DNA of 52,323 bases. It comes from Komagataeibacter saccharivorans. GTDB lineage: Bacteria; Pseudomonadota; Alphaproteobacteria; Acetobacterales; Acetobacteraceae. The stretch is from the NCBI RefSeq assembly GCF_003207825.1, contig NZ_NKTY01000022.1:1-52323 (forward strand), in the 5' to 3' direction. The translations under genes and the position numbers were made by a program. Below the pieces are notes generated by a model, which was given only the letters and a program-made list of their open reading frames with translations, was not told the DNA's origin and searched no databases. Shown here piece after piece: positions 1 to 10,167 of the stretch. Every line of letters starts with the position of its first letter. Position 1 is the stretch's first letter.

Positions 1-1
1 C

Positions 2-97
2 TTCAACCACATCATCGTCAGCCGCAACAGCCAGCTTTACGATCTGGTCGGGCGGGACGGAAACTCCGTCGCCGGACGTATTCAGGCCGCTTTCTAA
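2..97 (+). CDS. C-terminal fragment of an unrecognised protein
   Basis: An open frame enters from the left edge and gives 31 residues ending in VAGRIQAAF before a TAA stop. A strong terminator lies about 60 bases after the stop, which supports a real gene end. The fragment is too short for me to assign a family or function, and no domain is visible. Confidence 0.6.
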   Translation, partial: FNHIIVSRNSQLYDLVGRDGNSVAGRIQAAF

Positions 98-157
98 AAC
101 GGGGCATATTTCATAATTCAGTCATAACGACCTTCCAGTTCATAAGATGTTTTACCT

Positions 158-200
158 GTATCCCCGCATGGATGTACCGAAATGCGGGGATACTTTATTT
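158..200 (+). terminator. Rho-independent terminator
   Basis: A perfect 12-bp stem (158-169 with 182-193) encloses a 12-base loop and is followed by a T-rich tail (TTTATTTTT). It closes the transcription unit ending at base 97 and insulates it from the GGDEF-EAL gene. Confidence 0.85.
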
Positions 201-292
201 TTCAGATACGTAAATATGTTCAGAGGGCAGATAGAATAATAAACAAATGTAGAAATAATATATCTGTGCTGCATATATGTGGAAAATGAATA

Positions 293-2437
293 ATGAGCGT
301 GGGCTTCGTAGAGAAAACCCGTAACAGTTTTCTTTCAATGGGGGATATTGCCAAGAAGGGGCCGATTGTACGGCCAGATGACCCCGGTGAGTGCCTGTTT
401 ACCCTGTTCCGTAATGATGAAGCCCTTCTGCTTGTGACCGTCATAAACACGGAAGACGAACCCGTGGGCCTTGTGGAAAGGCAGGCTTTTTTTCTCAAGG
501 TTTCGGGGAAATTTGGACATGCGCTTTTCAGTCGGCGGCCTGTTGCCCTTCTGATGGATGCAAGTCCCGTTATTATTGATGCGCAGGTTTCATCATCCGA
601 TTTTACGGCTCTTGCATTGCGTGGGCAGGCATCTGACCTTTTGCGTGGTTATATTGTTACTGAAAACGGGCGCTATCTTGGTACGGGGTCGGCGCTGGAC
701 CTGATCAGTGCTTCCCATTCCAATGCAATTGCATCAGCCGCGAGCCTGAAGCATTCAGCCGAAGAATTACGCAAGGCCAACCGGAAGATTTTACGCGACA
801 AGCTTTTTATTGATACGATCATAGAAAATATTCCCTCTGCCCTGATCGTACGTTCCATCCGGCATGAACGTCCGGTTCTGGTCAATCGGGCGGCTGAACA
901 CATGATCGGATGTGGGCGGGAGTTATTACTTAGAAAGAACGTCGACAACATATTCTGTGAAGATGAAGTCGGGCATTTTCTGGTCAACCGTCCGGATGTG
1001 GACCAGCAGGGAGAGGCCGAAAAGACACTGCGCAACAATCAGGGCCACAGACGGGTGGTTTCCACCCGGCGGGTCATGATTACGGATGAAAGCGATGCGC
1101 CGCGATGGGAATTATGCGTTGCGGATGATGTGACGGAACAGCGTAATGCCCAGCATCAGGTGGAACAGTTCGCGCATTATGACCCGCTGACCGGTCTGGC
1201 CAATCGTGCCCTGTTCAGTTCACGTCTGAATGCGGGTTGCCGCAAAGGGCTGAATGCAACATTGCTATGTATCGATCTTGATTACTTCAAGACGGTCAAT
1301 GACGTGTATGGGCATGCGACGGGTGATGCGTTGTTGCGACTTGTCGCGGCTCGCCTGCGGGCATGCAGTCGGGAAGAAGATCTTGTCGCCCGTCTGGGCG
1401 GGGACGAATTCGCCATTATCTGGCCCGCTGTCCCCACGCAGGCTGAACTGAAGGGCCGGGCGCGCGAAATCGTCGAGACCGTGGGGCGGCCTTATATTAT
1501 TGACGGCCATCATATTGTTATTGGCGCAAGTATTGGCGCGGCGCTGTATCCGTTTGACGCGGATTCATCAGAAACATTGCTGCAATATGCAGATATAGCA
1601 CTTTATCGCGCCAAATCGTTGGGGCGCAATGGTTTCCAGTTATTCGATGCGGAACTGCGCGATGAGATCCAGACCCGTGCCCGTCTGGGTAACGAATTGC
1701 GTGCCGCCATTGCGAATGACGAACTGACCCTTCATTTCCAGCCGCTGTACACAATGCCGGGGAACCGGATCTGTGCATGTGAGGCCCTGACGCGGTGGCA
1801 GCATCCCGTGCAGGGGATGATACCCCCGGACCAGTTTATCGGTCTGGCTGAAGAAAACGGCCTGATACACGATCTGGGGGAATGGGTCCTGCGGGCTGCG
1901 TGCAGGGAGGCCGCGACATGGCCGGAACACCTGAAGGTGGCGGTCAATGTTTCGCCAATACAGCTTCGTAATCCGCGGTTTGTGGATATAGTTGAAAGCG
2001 CGTTGCAGCAGGCTGGCCTTGAGCCGGCACGTCTTGAGATCGAGATTACGGAAAACATCTTCGTCCAGAATAGCGCGACCAATCGTGATATCCTGCAAAA
2101 GCTGGGTGAGATGGGGTGTGGCATCGTACTGGATGATTTTGGCACGGGGTATTCCTCGCTGGGTTATCTGCGTTCCTTCCGGTTCCAGAAAATCAAGATT
2201 GACCGCTCCTTTGTGCGTGAACTGCCGGAAAAGGGGGCATCCAGTATTATACAGGCCATTATCAACCTGGCGCATGGCATGGATATTCCGATCACGGCGG
2301 AAGGCGTGGAAACGCAGGACCAGTGGGCGCAGCTTAACGCGCTTGGCTGCAATCAGGTGCAGGGCTTCCTGCTTGGCAGGCCGCAGCCTGCTGACAGCAT
2401 CCGCCAGCATATCCAGTGCGCAGCCGAAATGGTGTGA
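293..2437 (+). CDS. CBS-like/PAS/GGDEF/EAL c-di-GMP cyclase-phosphodiesterase
   Basis: This is a predicted cytoplasmic enzyme of 714 aa that makes and/or degrades cyclic di-GMP. Residues 1-145 resemble a CBS-type sensory module (GLVERQ, RRPVALLMD). A helical linker follows at about 148-170, then a PAS-like domain at about 170-285. The GGDEF domain (about 295-455) has an intact GGDEF signature at 369-373 and an RxxD product-inhibition site (REED, 360-363) spaced five residues before it. The EAL domain (about 465-714) keeps EALTRW, VNVSP, DDFGTG, KIDRSFV and AEGVE, so both activities look possible. There is no signal peptide or membrane segment. In acetic acid bacteria, proteins of this architecture control c-di-GMP for cellulose synthase, but no partner gene is nearby. 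It stands alone after a terminator. The ATG at 293 is preceded by a GGAAAA purine stretch. Which activity dominates cannot be read from the sequence. Confidence 0.93.
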   Translation: MSVGFVEKTRNSFLSMGDIAKKGPIVRPDDPGECLFTLFRNDEALLLVTVINTEDEPVGLVERQAFFLKVSGKFGHALFSRRPVALLMDASPVIIDAQVSSSDFTALALRGQASDLLRGYIVTENGRYLGTGSALDLISASHSNAIASAASLKHSAEELRKANRKILRDKLFIDTIIENIPSALIVRSIRHERPVLVNRAAEHMIGCGRELLLRKNVDNIFCEDEVGHFLVNRPDVDQQGEAEKTLRNNQGHRRVVSTRRVMITDESDAPRWELCVADDVTEQRNAQHQVEQFAHYDPLTGLANRALFSSRLNAGCRKGLNATLLCIDLDYFKTVNDVYGHATGDALLRLVAARLRACSREEDLVARLGGDEFAIIWPAVPTQAELKGRAREIVETVGRPYIIDGHHIVIGASIGAALYPFDADSSETLLQYADIALYRAKSLGRNGFQLFDAELRDEIQTRARLGNELRAAIANDELTLHFQPLYTMPGNRICACEALTRWQHPVQGMIPPDQFIGLAEENGLIHDLGEWVLRAACREAATWPEHLKVAVNVSPIQLRNPRFVDIVESALQQAGLEPARLEIEITENIFVQNSATNRDILQKLGEMGCGIVLDDFGTGYSSLGYLRSFRFQKIKIDRSFVRELPEKGASSIIQAIINLAHGMDIPITAEGVETQDQWAQLNALGCNQVQGFLLGRPQPADSIRQHIQCAAEMV

Positions 2438-2599
2438 TGTAAGGGGGCGAGGCCAGACTTCGTGCCCTTGTCATGTAATGTCCTGCGGGTAAGGGCAGGG
2501 GACATATAGGCACCGCAGGTTTTTCACGGGAGGAGGGGAGCAGTTCTCCGTCCTGCCATAAAAGCTTGCCGTCGGGGCGGAAAATGCCTAGCATCGCAC

Positions 2600-2678
2600 C
2601 TGCATCAAGAGTTGGGGCGACGCCCAACGCCAACCTGCCGTTCCGGGCAAGGTGGCGCTCCTGAAAGGGAGGATGTGG
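2600..2678 (+). promoter_or_regulatory. Candidate S-box-like (SAM-I-type) riboswitch before metA
   Basis: The element can fold as a multi-way junction. P1 is 2600-2606 with 2672-2678, including two G-U pairs. It is followed by the S-box hallmark AUCAAGAG (2604-2611). A short P2 hairpin pairs 2611-2616 with 2623-2628. GCCAACC (2629-2635) then leads into P3, ACCUGCC with GGGCAAGGU. AGGUGGCGCUCC follows where SAM-I has AGGUGCUAAUUCC, and a small P4 is CUCC/GGAG. Gene context (metA immediately downstream) fits SAM control. The P2 arm lacks the kink-turn and pseudoknot of classical SAM-I, and the J3/4 sequence differs, so this is either a divergent relative or a different metabolite sensor. The alignment was made by eye. 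Confidence 0.45.
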
Positions 2679-2711
2679 CCGAACCGGCAACCAAACGGAG
2701 CAAGCCACCAT

Positions 2712-2739
2712 GTCGTCCCTGCCTGAATGGAGGAACGAC
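2712..2739 (+). promoter_or_regulatory. Hairpin sequestering the metA Shine-Dalgarno
   Basis: GUCGUCC (2712-2718) pairs with the segment 2732-2739 with one bulged A, and CC (2722-2723) pairs with GG (2729-2730). All four G residues of the GGAGG Shine-Dalgarno sequence (2729-2733) lie in the 3' arm. The ATG at 2746 follows 12 bases later. The hairpin lies 34 bases after the riboswitch-like element, which would suit translational control. The link between the two is inference. Confidence 0.4.
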
Positions 2740-2745
2740 GTCGCA

Positions 2746-3693
2746 ATGCCTATCAGAATTCCGGATGATCTTCCCGCCCGCAGCACGCTTGAGGCTGAGG
2801 GCGTTATGGTACTGGGTGAGACCGATGCCACGCGTCAGGATATCCGCCCGCTGCGTATCGGCCTGCTGAACCTCATGCCCAACAAGATCTGTACCGAGAC
2901 GCAGATTGCCCGTCTGGTCGGGGCAACGCCGTTACAGGTGGAACTGACGCTGGTACGCATCAACAGCCATGTGCCGCGCAATACGCCAGCCGATCACATG
3001 ACATCGTTTTATCGGGCATGGGAAGATGTGCGTGATGAACGGTTTGACGGCTTCATCATAACAGGTGCGCCGGTTGAGCGGCTGCCTTTTCATCAGGTGA
3101 AATACTGGGACGAACTGCGGCGGATATTTGACTGGACCCAGACCCATGTGCACCGATGTTTCAATATCTGCTGGGCTGCGCAGGCGGCGGTGCATCATTT
3201 CCATGGCATGCCCAAGCATGCGCTGGCGGAAAAGGCGTTCGGTGTCTATGACCACCGCATTCTTGTTCCATCCTCACCCTATCTGGTCGGGTTTGCCGAT
3301 GACCTGTCCATTCCCGTCTCCCGCTGGACCGAGGTAAGGCGGGCCGATATTCCTGCCCGCAGTGGCATGACCATACTGGCGGAAAGTGCGGATACGGGTC
3401 TTTGCCTGCTTGATGACCCGGATCATCATGCGCTGCATATGTTCAATCATCTTGAATATGATTCCACCTCACTGGCGGATGAATATTTCCGGGATCGGGC
3501 GGCGGGTCTCGACGTTTCCGTGCCGTATAATTACTTCCCTGGCAACGATCCCGAACTGCGCCCCATAAACCGCTGGCGTGGTCATGCCCATCTGCTGGCG
3601 GGTAACTGGATCAACCAGATTTACCAGACCACGCCCTTTGACATATCAGCGATCGGTCGGGATGCAGTCGTGCGCGATAAGGTGCCTGCATAA
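2746..3693 (+). CDS. metA: Homoserine O-acyltransferase (MetA family, predicted acetyl-CoA type)
   Basis: This cytoplasmic enzyme activates L-homoserine by O-acylation, the first committed step of methionine synthesis. The 315-aa product aligns in register with E. coli MetA. It has [10 protein letters not shown] at the N-terminus, a nucleophile Cys142 in CWAAQAA, and His235/Glu237 in NHLEYD. Residue 111 is Glu ([10 protein letters not shown]) rather than the Gly of E. coli. In this family Glu111 marks acetyl-CoA use and Gly111 marks succinyl-CoA use, so the product is probably O-acetylhomoserine. I chose the ATG at 2746 because it reproduces the family numbering exactly and has a GGAGG 12 bases upstream. 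An in-frame ATG at 2710 (GGAG, spacing 9) would add 12 residues. A structured leader precedes the gene and a terminator follows it. Confidence 0.95.
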   Translation: MPIRIPDDLPARSTLEAEGVMVLGETDATRQDIRPLRIGLLNLMPNKICTETQIARLVGATPLQVELTLVRINSHVPRNTPADHMTSFYRAWEDVRDERFDGFIITGAPVERLPFHQVKYWDELRRIFDWTQTHVHRCFNICWAAQAAVHHFHGMPKHALAEKAFGVYDHRILVPSSPYLVGFADDLSIPVSRWTEVRRADIPARSGMTILAESADTGLCLLDDPDHHALHMFNHLEYDSTSLADEYFRDRAAGLDVSVPYNYFPGNDPELRPINRWRGHAHLLAGNWINQIYQTTPFDISAIGRDAVVRDKVPA

Positions 3694-3795
3694 AAGGGGA
3701 GGCAGTAAAAACGCCGTGGGGGCAGGGATGGCTGTCCCCTTCATGTCATGCGGCGGATGGTATTTTCCGAAAGGAAAGGGAGCGTGACGGGCACG

Positions 3796-3824
3796 GGACA
3801 GGTGATTCACACCTGTTCTTTTTT
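3796..3824 (+). terminator. Rho-independent terminator of metA
   Basis: ACAGGTG (3798-3804) pairs with CACCTGT (3810-3816) around a five-base loop. The stem is followed by TTCTTTTTT. It lies about 100 bases after the metA stop and just before the next gene. Confidence 0.8.
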
Positions 3825-3849
3825 GTAAAATTACGTCACAAGTCCGGGC

Positions 3850-5025
3850 ATGACGTTACGTAATCTCAGGATCGGGTTCCTGTTCAATCATGACTGCACC
3901 CATCAGGTTTCCCATACCGCCCCGATAGTTTCCGAGCTTGTCCGCCTGGGGCAGGATGTAACGGTCATTACCTCCTCAATCGAGCAGGAAGCCCACGCAC
4001 GCCGGACAATAGGGGCGTGTTCGGCCCGCATCAAGTATGTCCGCATTGACATAAGCCGGTTGTCCAAGGCGATCAATGTGGTCGCCCGTGCTGTCGTGCC
4101 CTTCCGCCGGATTGCCAATCTGCGGGAGAATGTGGACCTGTTTGCAGGCTTTGACGCACTGGTGGTGCCGGAGACGACATCGGCCCTGCTGAAAAGCCAT
4201 TTCCGGCTGGATACCAGACTGATCTATTTTCCCCATGGGGCTGGCGACCGTTCGATCGGCTTTCGGGACGTGACGCGGTTTTTCGATCTGGTCCTGTTGC
4301 CCGGAACCAAGACCCGTGACCGGATGCTGGAAAAACGGCTGATCCGCCATGGTCATCATGCGGTGGTGGGGTATCCCAAATTCGATACCGTGGATATGGC
4401 GACGCGCAGGCGCTTTTTTGATAACGACCGGCCCACCGTTTTATACAATCCGCATTTCGATCCCGTCCTGTCCTCGTGGTGGGATATGGGGATGGAGGTG
4501 CTGGAATGGTTTGCGGAACAGGATAAATACAACCTGATCTTCGCCCCGCATGTCATGCTGTTTCGCAGGAAGATGCATATTTCGGTCGAACACCGCCGCA
4601 TGCGCCTGCGCAGGCTGATCCCCCCGCATTTACGTAACCTGCCCCATATCCGTATCGATACCGGCAGTCCGTATTCAGTGGACATGTCCTACACGCTTGC
4701 GGCGGACATCTATCTGGGCGACGCCAGCAGCCAGATCTATGAATGGATCTGTCAGCCGCGCCCGTGCATCCTGCTCAACAGCCATGGCGCACGGTGGCAG
4801 GGCAATCCCAATTATGCCCACTGGAACATGGGGCAGGTGATCGACCGGGTGGCTGACCTGCCACATGCGCTGGCGGTGGCCCAGGAACAGCAGCGCGTAT
4901 ATGCGCAGCGGCAGGAAGCAGCCTTTCAGGCCACATTCCATACTCAGCCCCCCGAAACCGCTGCCCAGCGCGCGGCCCGTGAAATCGTTTACTTTTTGTC
5001 ACAGGATAAATCCCCCGCCGCCTGA
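3850..5025 (+). CDS. CDP-glycerol glycerophosphotransferase-like / GT-B fold transferase
   Basis: This 391-aa cytoplasmic protein looks like a GT-B type transferase. A Rossmann-like N-terminal half (RIGFLFNHDCTHQVSH, then VVPETTSALL and IYFPHGAGDRS) is followed by a C-terminal half with VLYNPHFDP, IFAPHVMLFRRK and a late ADIYLGDASSQIYEW motif. That last motif resembles the conserved D-x-SS region of CDP-glycerol glycerophosphotransferases and related polymer transferases. There is no signal peptide or membrane span. It sits directly before a GT4 glycosyltransferase and near kdsA, suggesting a role in surface polysaccharide or lipopolysaccharide decoration. The acceptor and donor cannot be deduced. 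The start is taken at the ATG at 3850, giving MTLRNLRIGF. Confidence 0.75.
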   Translation: MTLRNLRIGFLFNHDCTHQVSHTAPIVSELVRLGQDVTVITSSIEQEAHARRTIGACSARIKYVRIDISRLSKAINVVARAVVPFRRIANLRENVDLFAGFDALVVPETTSALLKSHFRLDTRLIYFPHGAGDRSIGFRDVTRFFDLVLLPGTKTRDRMLEKRLIRHGHHAVVGYPKFDTVDMATRRRFFDNDRPTVLYNPHFDPVLSSWWDMGMEVLEWFAEQDKYNLIFAPHVMLFRRKMHISVEHRRMRLRRLIPPHLRNLPHIRIDTGSPYSVDMSYTLAADIYLGDASSQIYEWICQPRPCILLNSHGARWQGNPNYAHWNMGQVIDRVADLPHALAVAQEQQRVYAQRQEAAFQATFHTQPPETAAQRAAREIVYFLSQDKSPAA

Positions 5026-5085
5026 TGGGCGGGCGGGTAATGCGGTATGTTCTTCTCCAGCCTGAAAGGGGCAGTCGAGAGAAAT

Positions 5086-6162
5086 ATGCGCATTGCTTAC
5101 ATAATCAATACGTTTGAAGGGGGTGGCGCAGCCTTGCCCATTCCGGCCATTGTGGATGTGTGCCGGGGGCGGGGGCATGACGTGCATGTTGCCGCCCTGA
5201 TACGGCGCAATGGCCGTGCCGTGCCCGCAATGAACAGCGCTGGCATAACAGGCGACGTGCTGGCGGCGGATACGGCTTCTGCCCCCCGGATCCTGCATGC
5301 ACTTGACCGCTGGGTCCGGCGCGTAAGGCCGACCCATATCTGGACATCCCTGACGCGGGCGACCGTACTGGGGCAGATGGTGGGCGCGCGACAGAGCATC
5401 CCCGTTGTAAGCTGGCAGCATAATGCGTTTCTGAAACCCGCGAACCTCGCGCTGTTACGGCTGATGAAAAAGCGTAGCCGGCTCTGGATCGGGGATTCCG
5501 ATTTCGTAACCGAACTGACCCGTAAAAGGCTGGGACTGGCGGATAGCGAACTGGCGTGCTGGCCGATTTTTCGTACACGCCCAGACATTCAGCCTGCGTC
5601 CCCATGGGCAGCGGGGGAGGAGATACGGATTGGCACGCTGGGGCGCCTGCATACGGCCAAGGGGTATGACATACTCTGTCGCGCCCTTGTCCTGTTGCGG
5701 GCTGCTGGCGATCTGCCACCATTCCGCGTCATGATCGGTGGGGAAGGGGCCGATTATCCGGCCCTGCGCGACTTCTGCGTCCGGCATGGTCTGAAAAACG
5801 TAGAGTTCATGGGCTATGTCGAGGATACTGCCGCGTTCCTGCGGCCATGCCATCTGTATGTGCAGCCATCGCGCCGGGAAGGGTTCTGCATTGCCGCGCA
5901 TGAAGCCATGAATACGGGGCTGCCCGTACTGGCCAGCAATGTGGGTGAGATGAGCCACTCCGTACAGGATGGCGTGACGGGATGGAAAATACGCCCGCAG
6001 CGCCCGCAGGAACTGGCGGATGCGCTGGCGGTAGCCTTGCGTCACCCTGAACAGCTTGCCGCGATGGGGCAGGCTGGCCGCGATCTGGTCATGCAGCGTT
6101 TCAGTCCGGCGACCTTTGCGCAGGCGGGGGAAGCAGTTCTTCAGCGGATGGAGACGCTTTGA
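5086..6162 (+). CDS. GT4-family (group 1) glycosyltransferase
   Basis: This is a retaining GT-B glycosyltransferase of about 358 aa. The N-terminus MRIAYIINTFEGGGA is typical of the family's first Rossmann strand and glycine loop. The nucleotide-sugar-binding half has IGTLGRLHTAKGYD (about 180-195), VMIGGEG and the E-x7-E region REGFCIAAHEAMNTGLPV (about 265-285). I chose the ATG at 5086 because it begins at the conserved first strand and follows a GAGAG purine run. An upstream in-frame ATG at 5047 would add 13 residues that do not fit the family. It follows the GT-B-like gene at 3850 by 60 bases and is probably co-transcribed with it. The role is probably lipopolysaccharide or exopolysaccharide assembly; the sugar is unknown. 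It ends convergent with kdsA. Confidence 0.88.
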   Translation: MRIAYIINTFEGGGAALPIPAIVDVCRGRGHDVHVAALIRRNGRAVPAMNSAGITGDVLAADTASAPRILHALDRWVRRVRPTHIWTSLTRATVLGQMVGARQSIPVVSWQHNAFLKPANLALLRLMKKRSRLWIGDSDFVTELTRKRLGLADSELACWPIFRTRPDIQPASPWAAGEEIRIGTLGRLHTAKGYDILCRALVLLRAAGDLPPFRVMIGGEGADYPALRDFCVRHGLKNVEFMGYVEDTAAFLRPCHLYVQPSRREGFCIAAHEAMNTGLPVLASNVGEMSHSVQDGVTGWKIRPQRPQELADALAVALRHPEQLAAMGQAGRDLVMQRFSPATFAQAGEAVLQRMETL

Positions 6163-6216
6163 ACGCCGACAGCCGCCCCGCATTGTTACGGAGCGGCCGT
6201 TTGGTGACGGATCGAT

Positions 6217-9120
<2,904 letters not shown>

Positions 9121-9157
9121 GCGTCTTTCCAGTTGATCCCCGCTGGCCGCGCGGCAA

Positions 9158-9901
9158 TCACGATGCGCGGGCGGCGCGGACAAGCGGCACGAAGGCATCG
9201 GCCTTCAGGCTGGCATTGCCCACCAGCGCCCCGTCCACGTGTTCGACAGGCAGGATATCGGTGACATTGCGTTCGTTGACGGACCCACCATAAAGGATTC
9301 GGATCGTTTTGCCAGCTTCCCCGAACTGGCGCACCAGTTCCGCGCGGATAAAGGCGGACATGTCGGCAATATCCTGCTGCGACGCCGCCGTGCCGGACCC
9401 GATGGCCCAGATCGGCTCATACGCCACGATGCCCCTGAAACCCTGCGGCAGGGACCCCTGGATCTGCCAACCCACTGTCTCCTGCGAATCCCCGGCGGAT
9501 CGCTGGTCATCATTTTCGCCAACACACACGATGGGGGTCAGGCCCGCTTCCATGGCGGCGACGGCCTTCTCGCGCACCGTCTCGTCAAGTTCGTGGTGTT
9601 CGCCCCGGCGTTCGGAATGGCCCAGGATGACATATTCCACCCCAAGGTCCACCAGCATCGGGGCTGAAATGTCCCCCGTATGCGCGCCCGCCCTGTCCTG
9701 ATGGCAGTCCTGCGCGCCCAGGGCGATTCCGGCCCGTTTCAGGGTGGGGGCCAGACGGGCAAGCTGCGTGAAGGGGGGGCATACGACAACATCGGCCCGC
9801 GTGGGGAGTTCACCCAGCCCCTTCACCAGACCGTCCACCAGCGCATCGGCATCAGCGCTCAGCCCGTTCATCTTCCAGTTGCCGACAATGATCTGCTTCA
9901 T
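9158..9901 (-). CDS. tpiA: Triosephosphate isomerase
   Basis: TpiA interconverts dihydroxyacetone phosphate and glyceraldehyde-3-phosphate in the cytoplasm. The 247-aa protein has the N-terminal substrate Lys in GNWKMNG, the electrophilic His in ILGHSERR, the catalytic Glu in VAYEPIWAIG (loop 6 continues GSGTAA), and the phosphate-binding YGGSV and LVGNASL segments. The ATG at 9901 gives MKQIIVGNWKMN, the conserved start; the 14 upstream in-frame codons are not family-like. It is the first gene of the minus-strand run and diverges from ppiD. Confidence 0.97.
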   Translation of the reverse strand: MKQIIVGNWKMNGLSADADALVDGLVKGLGELPTRADVVVCPPFTQLARLAPTLKRAGIALGAQDCHQDRAGAHTGDISAPMLVDLGVEYVILGHSERRGEHHELDETVREKAVAAMEAGLTPIVCVGENDDQRSAGDSQETVGWQIQGSLPQGFRGIVAYEPIWAIGSGTAASQQDIADMSAFIRAELVRQFGEAGKTIRILYGGSVNERNVTDILPVEHVDGALVGNASLKADAFVPLVRAARAS

Positions 9902-10167
9902 GCTTCCACTCCTCGGCCCGCGCCCGCGCCGCGTTATCCGCATTGTCTGCCGGGCATGGCCATCATGGGCGGCAGCCTACACCATGGCGGCCCCGGCGTT
10001 GCAACCCGCACACATGCACAACGGATGCGCGGGCATGGTAGTGCTGGTCAAACCGGCGGCGTGACCGTATGGTGCGCGACCGGAAAACAGGGTGCCCGGC
10101 AGGGGGCGCATCATGCGCATGCCATTTTCCGTCCGCCTTATGTCTTGGTCCTGGTGCAGGGTTTTTC
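9902..10167. promoter_or_regulatory. Divergent tpiA / ppiD intergenic region
   Basis: A 266-base spacer lies between divergent genes and must hold promoters in both directions. I see no convincing -35/-10 pair, repeat or small gene in it. Open frames on both strands run through it but lack family similarity. Confidence 0.5.

Noticed and set aside
2438-2745. SAM-II (metA-type) or cobalamin riboswitch before metA
   Set aside because: The SAM-II pseudoknot signatures are absent, and the ACCUGCC match to the cobalamin box lacks the rest of that fold. The S-box-like reading explains more of the sequence.
6163-6216. Bidirectional terminator between the GT4 gene and kdsA
   Set aside because: CCGCCCCG and CGGAGCGG can pair with one mismatch, but no T-run follows.
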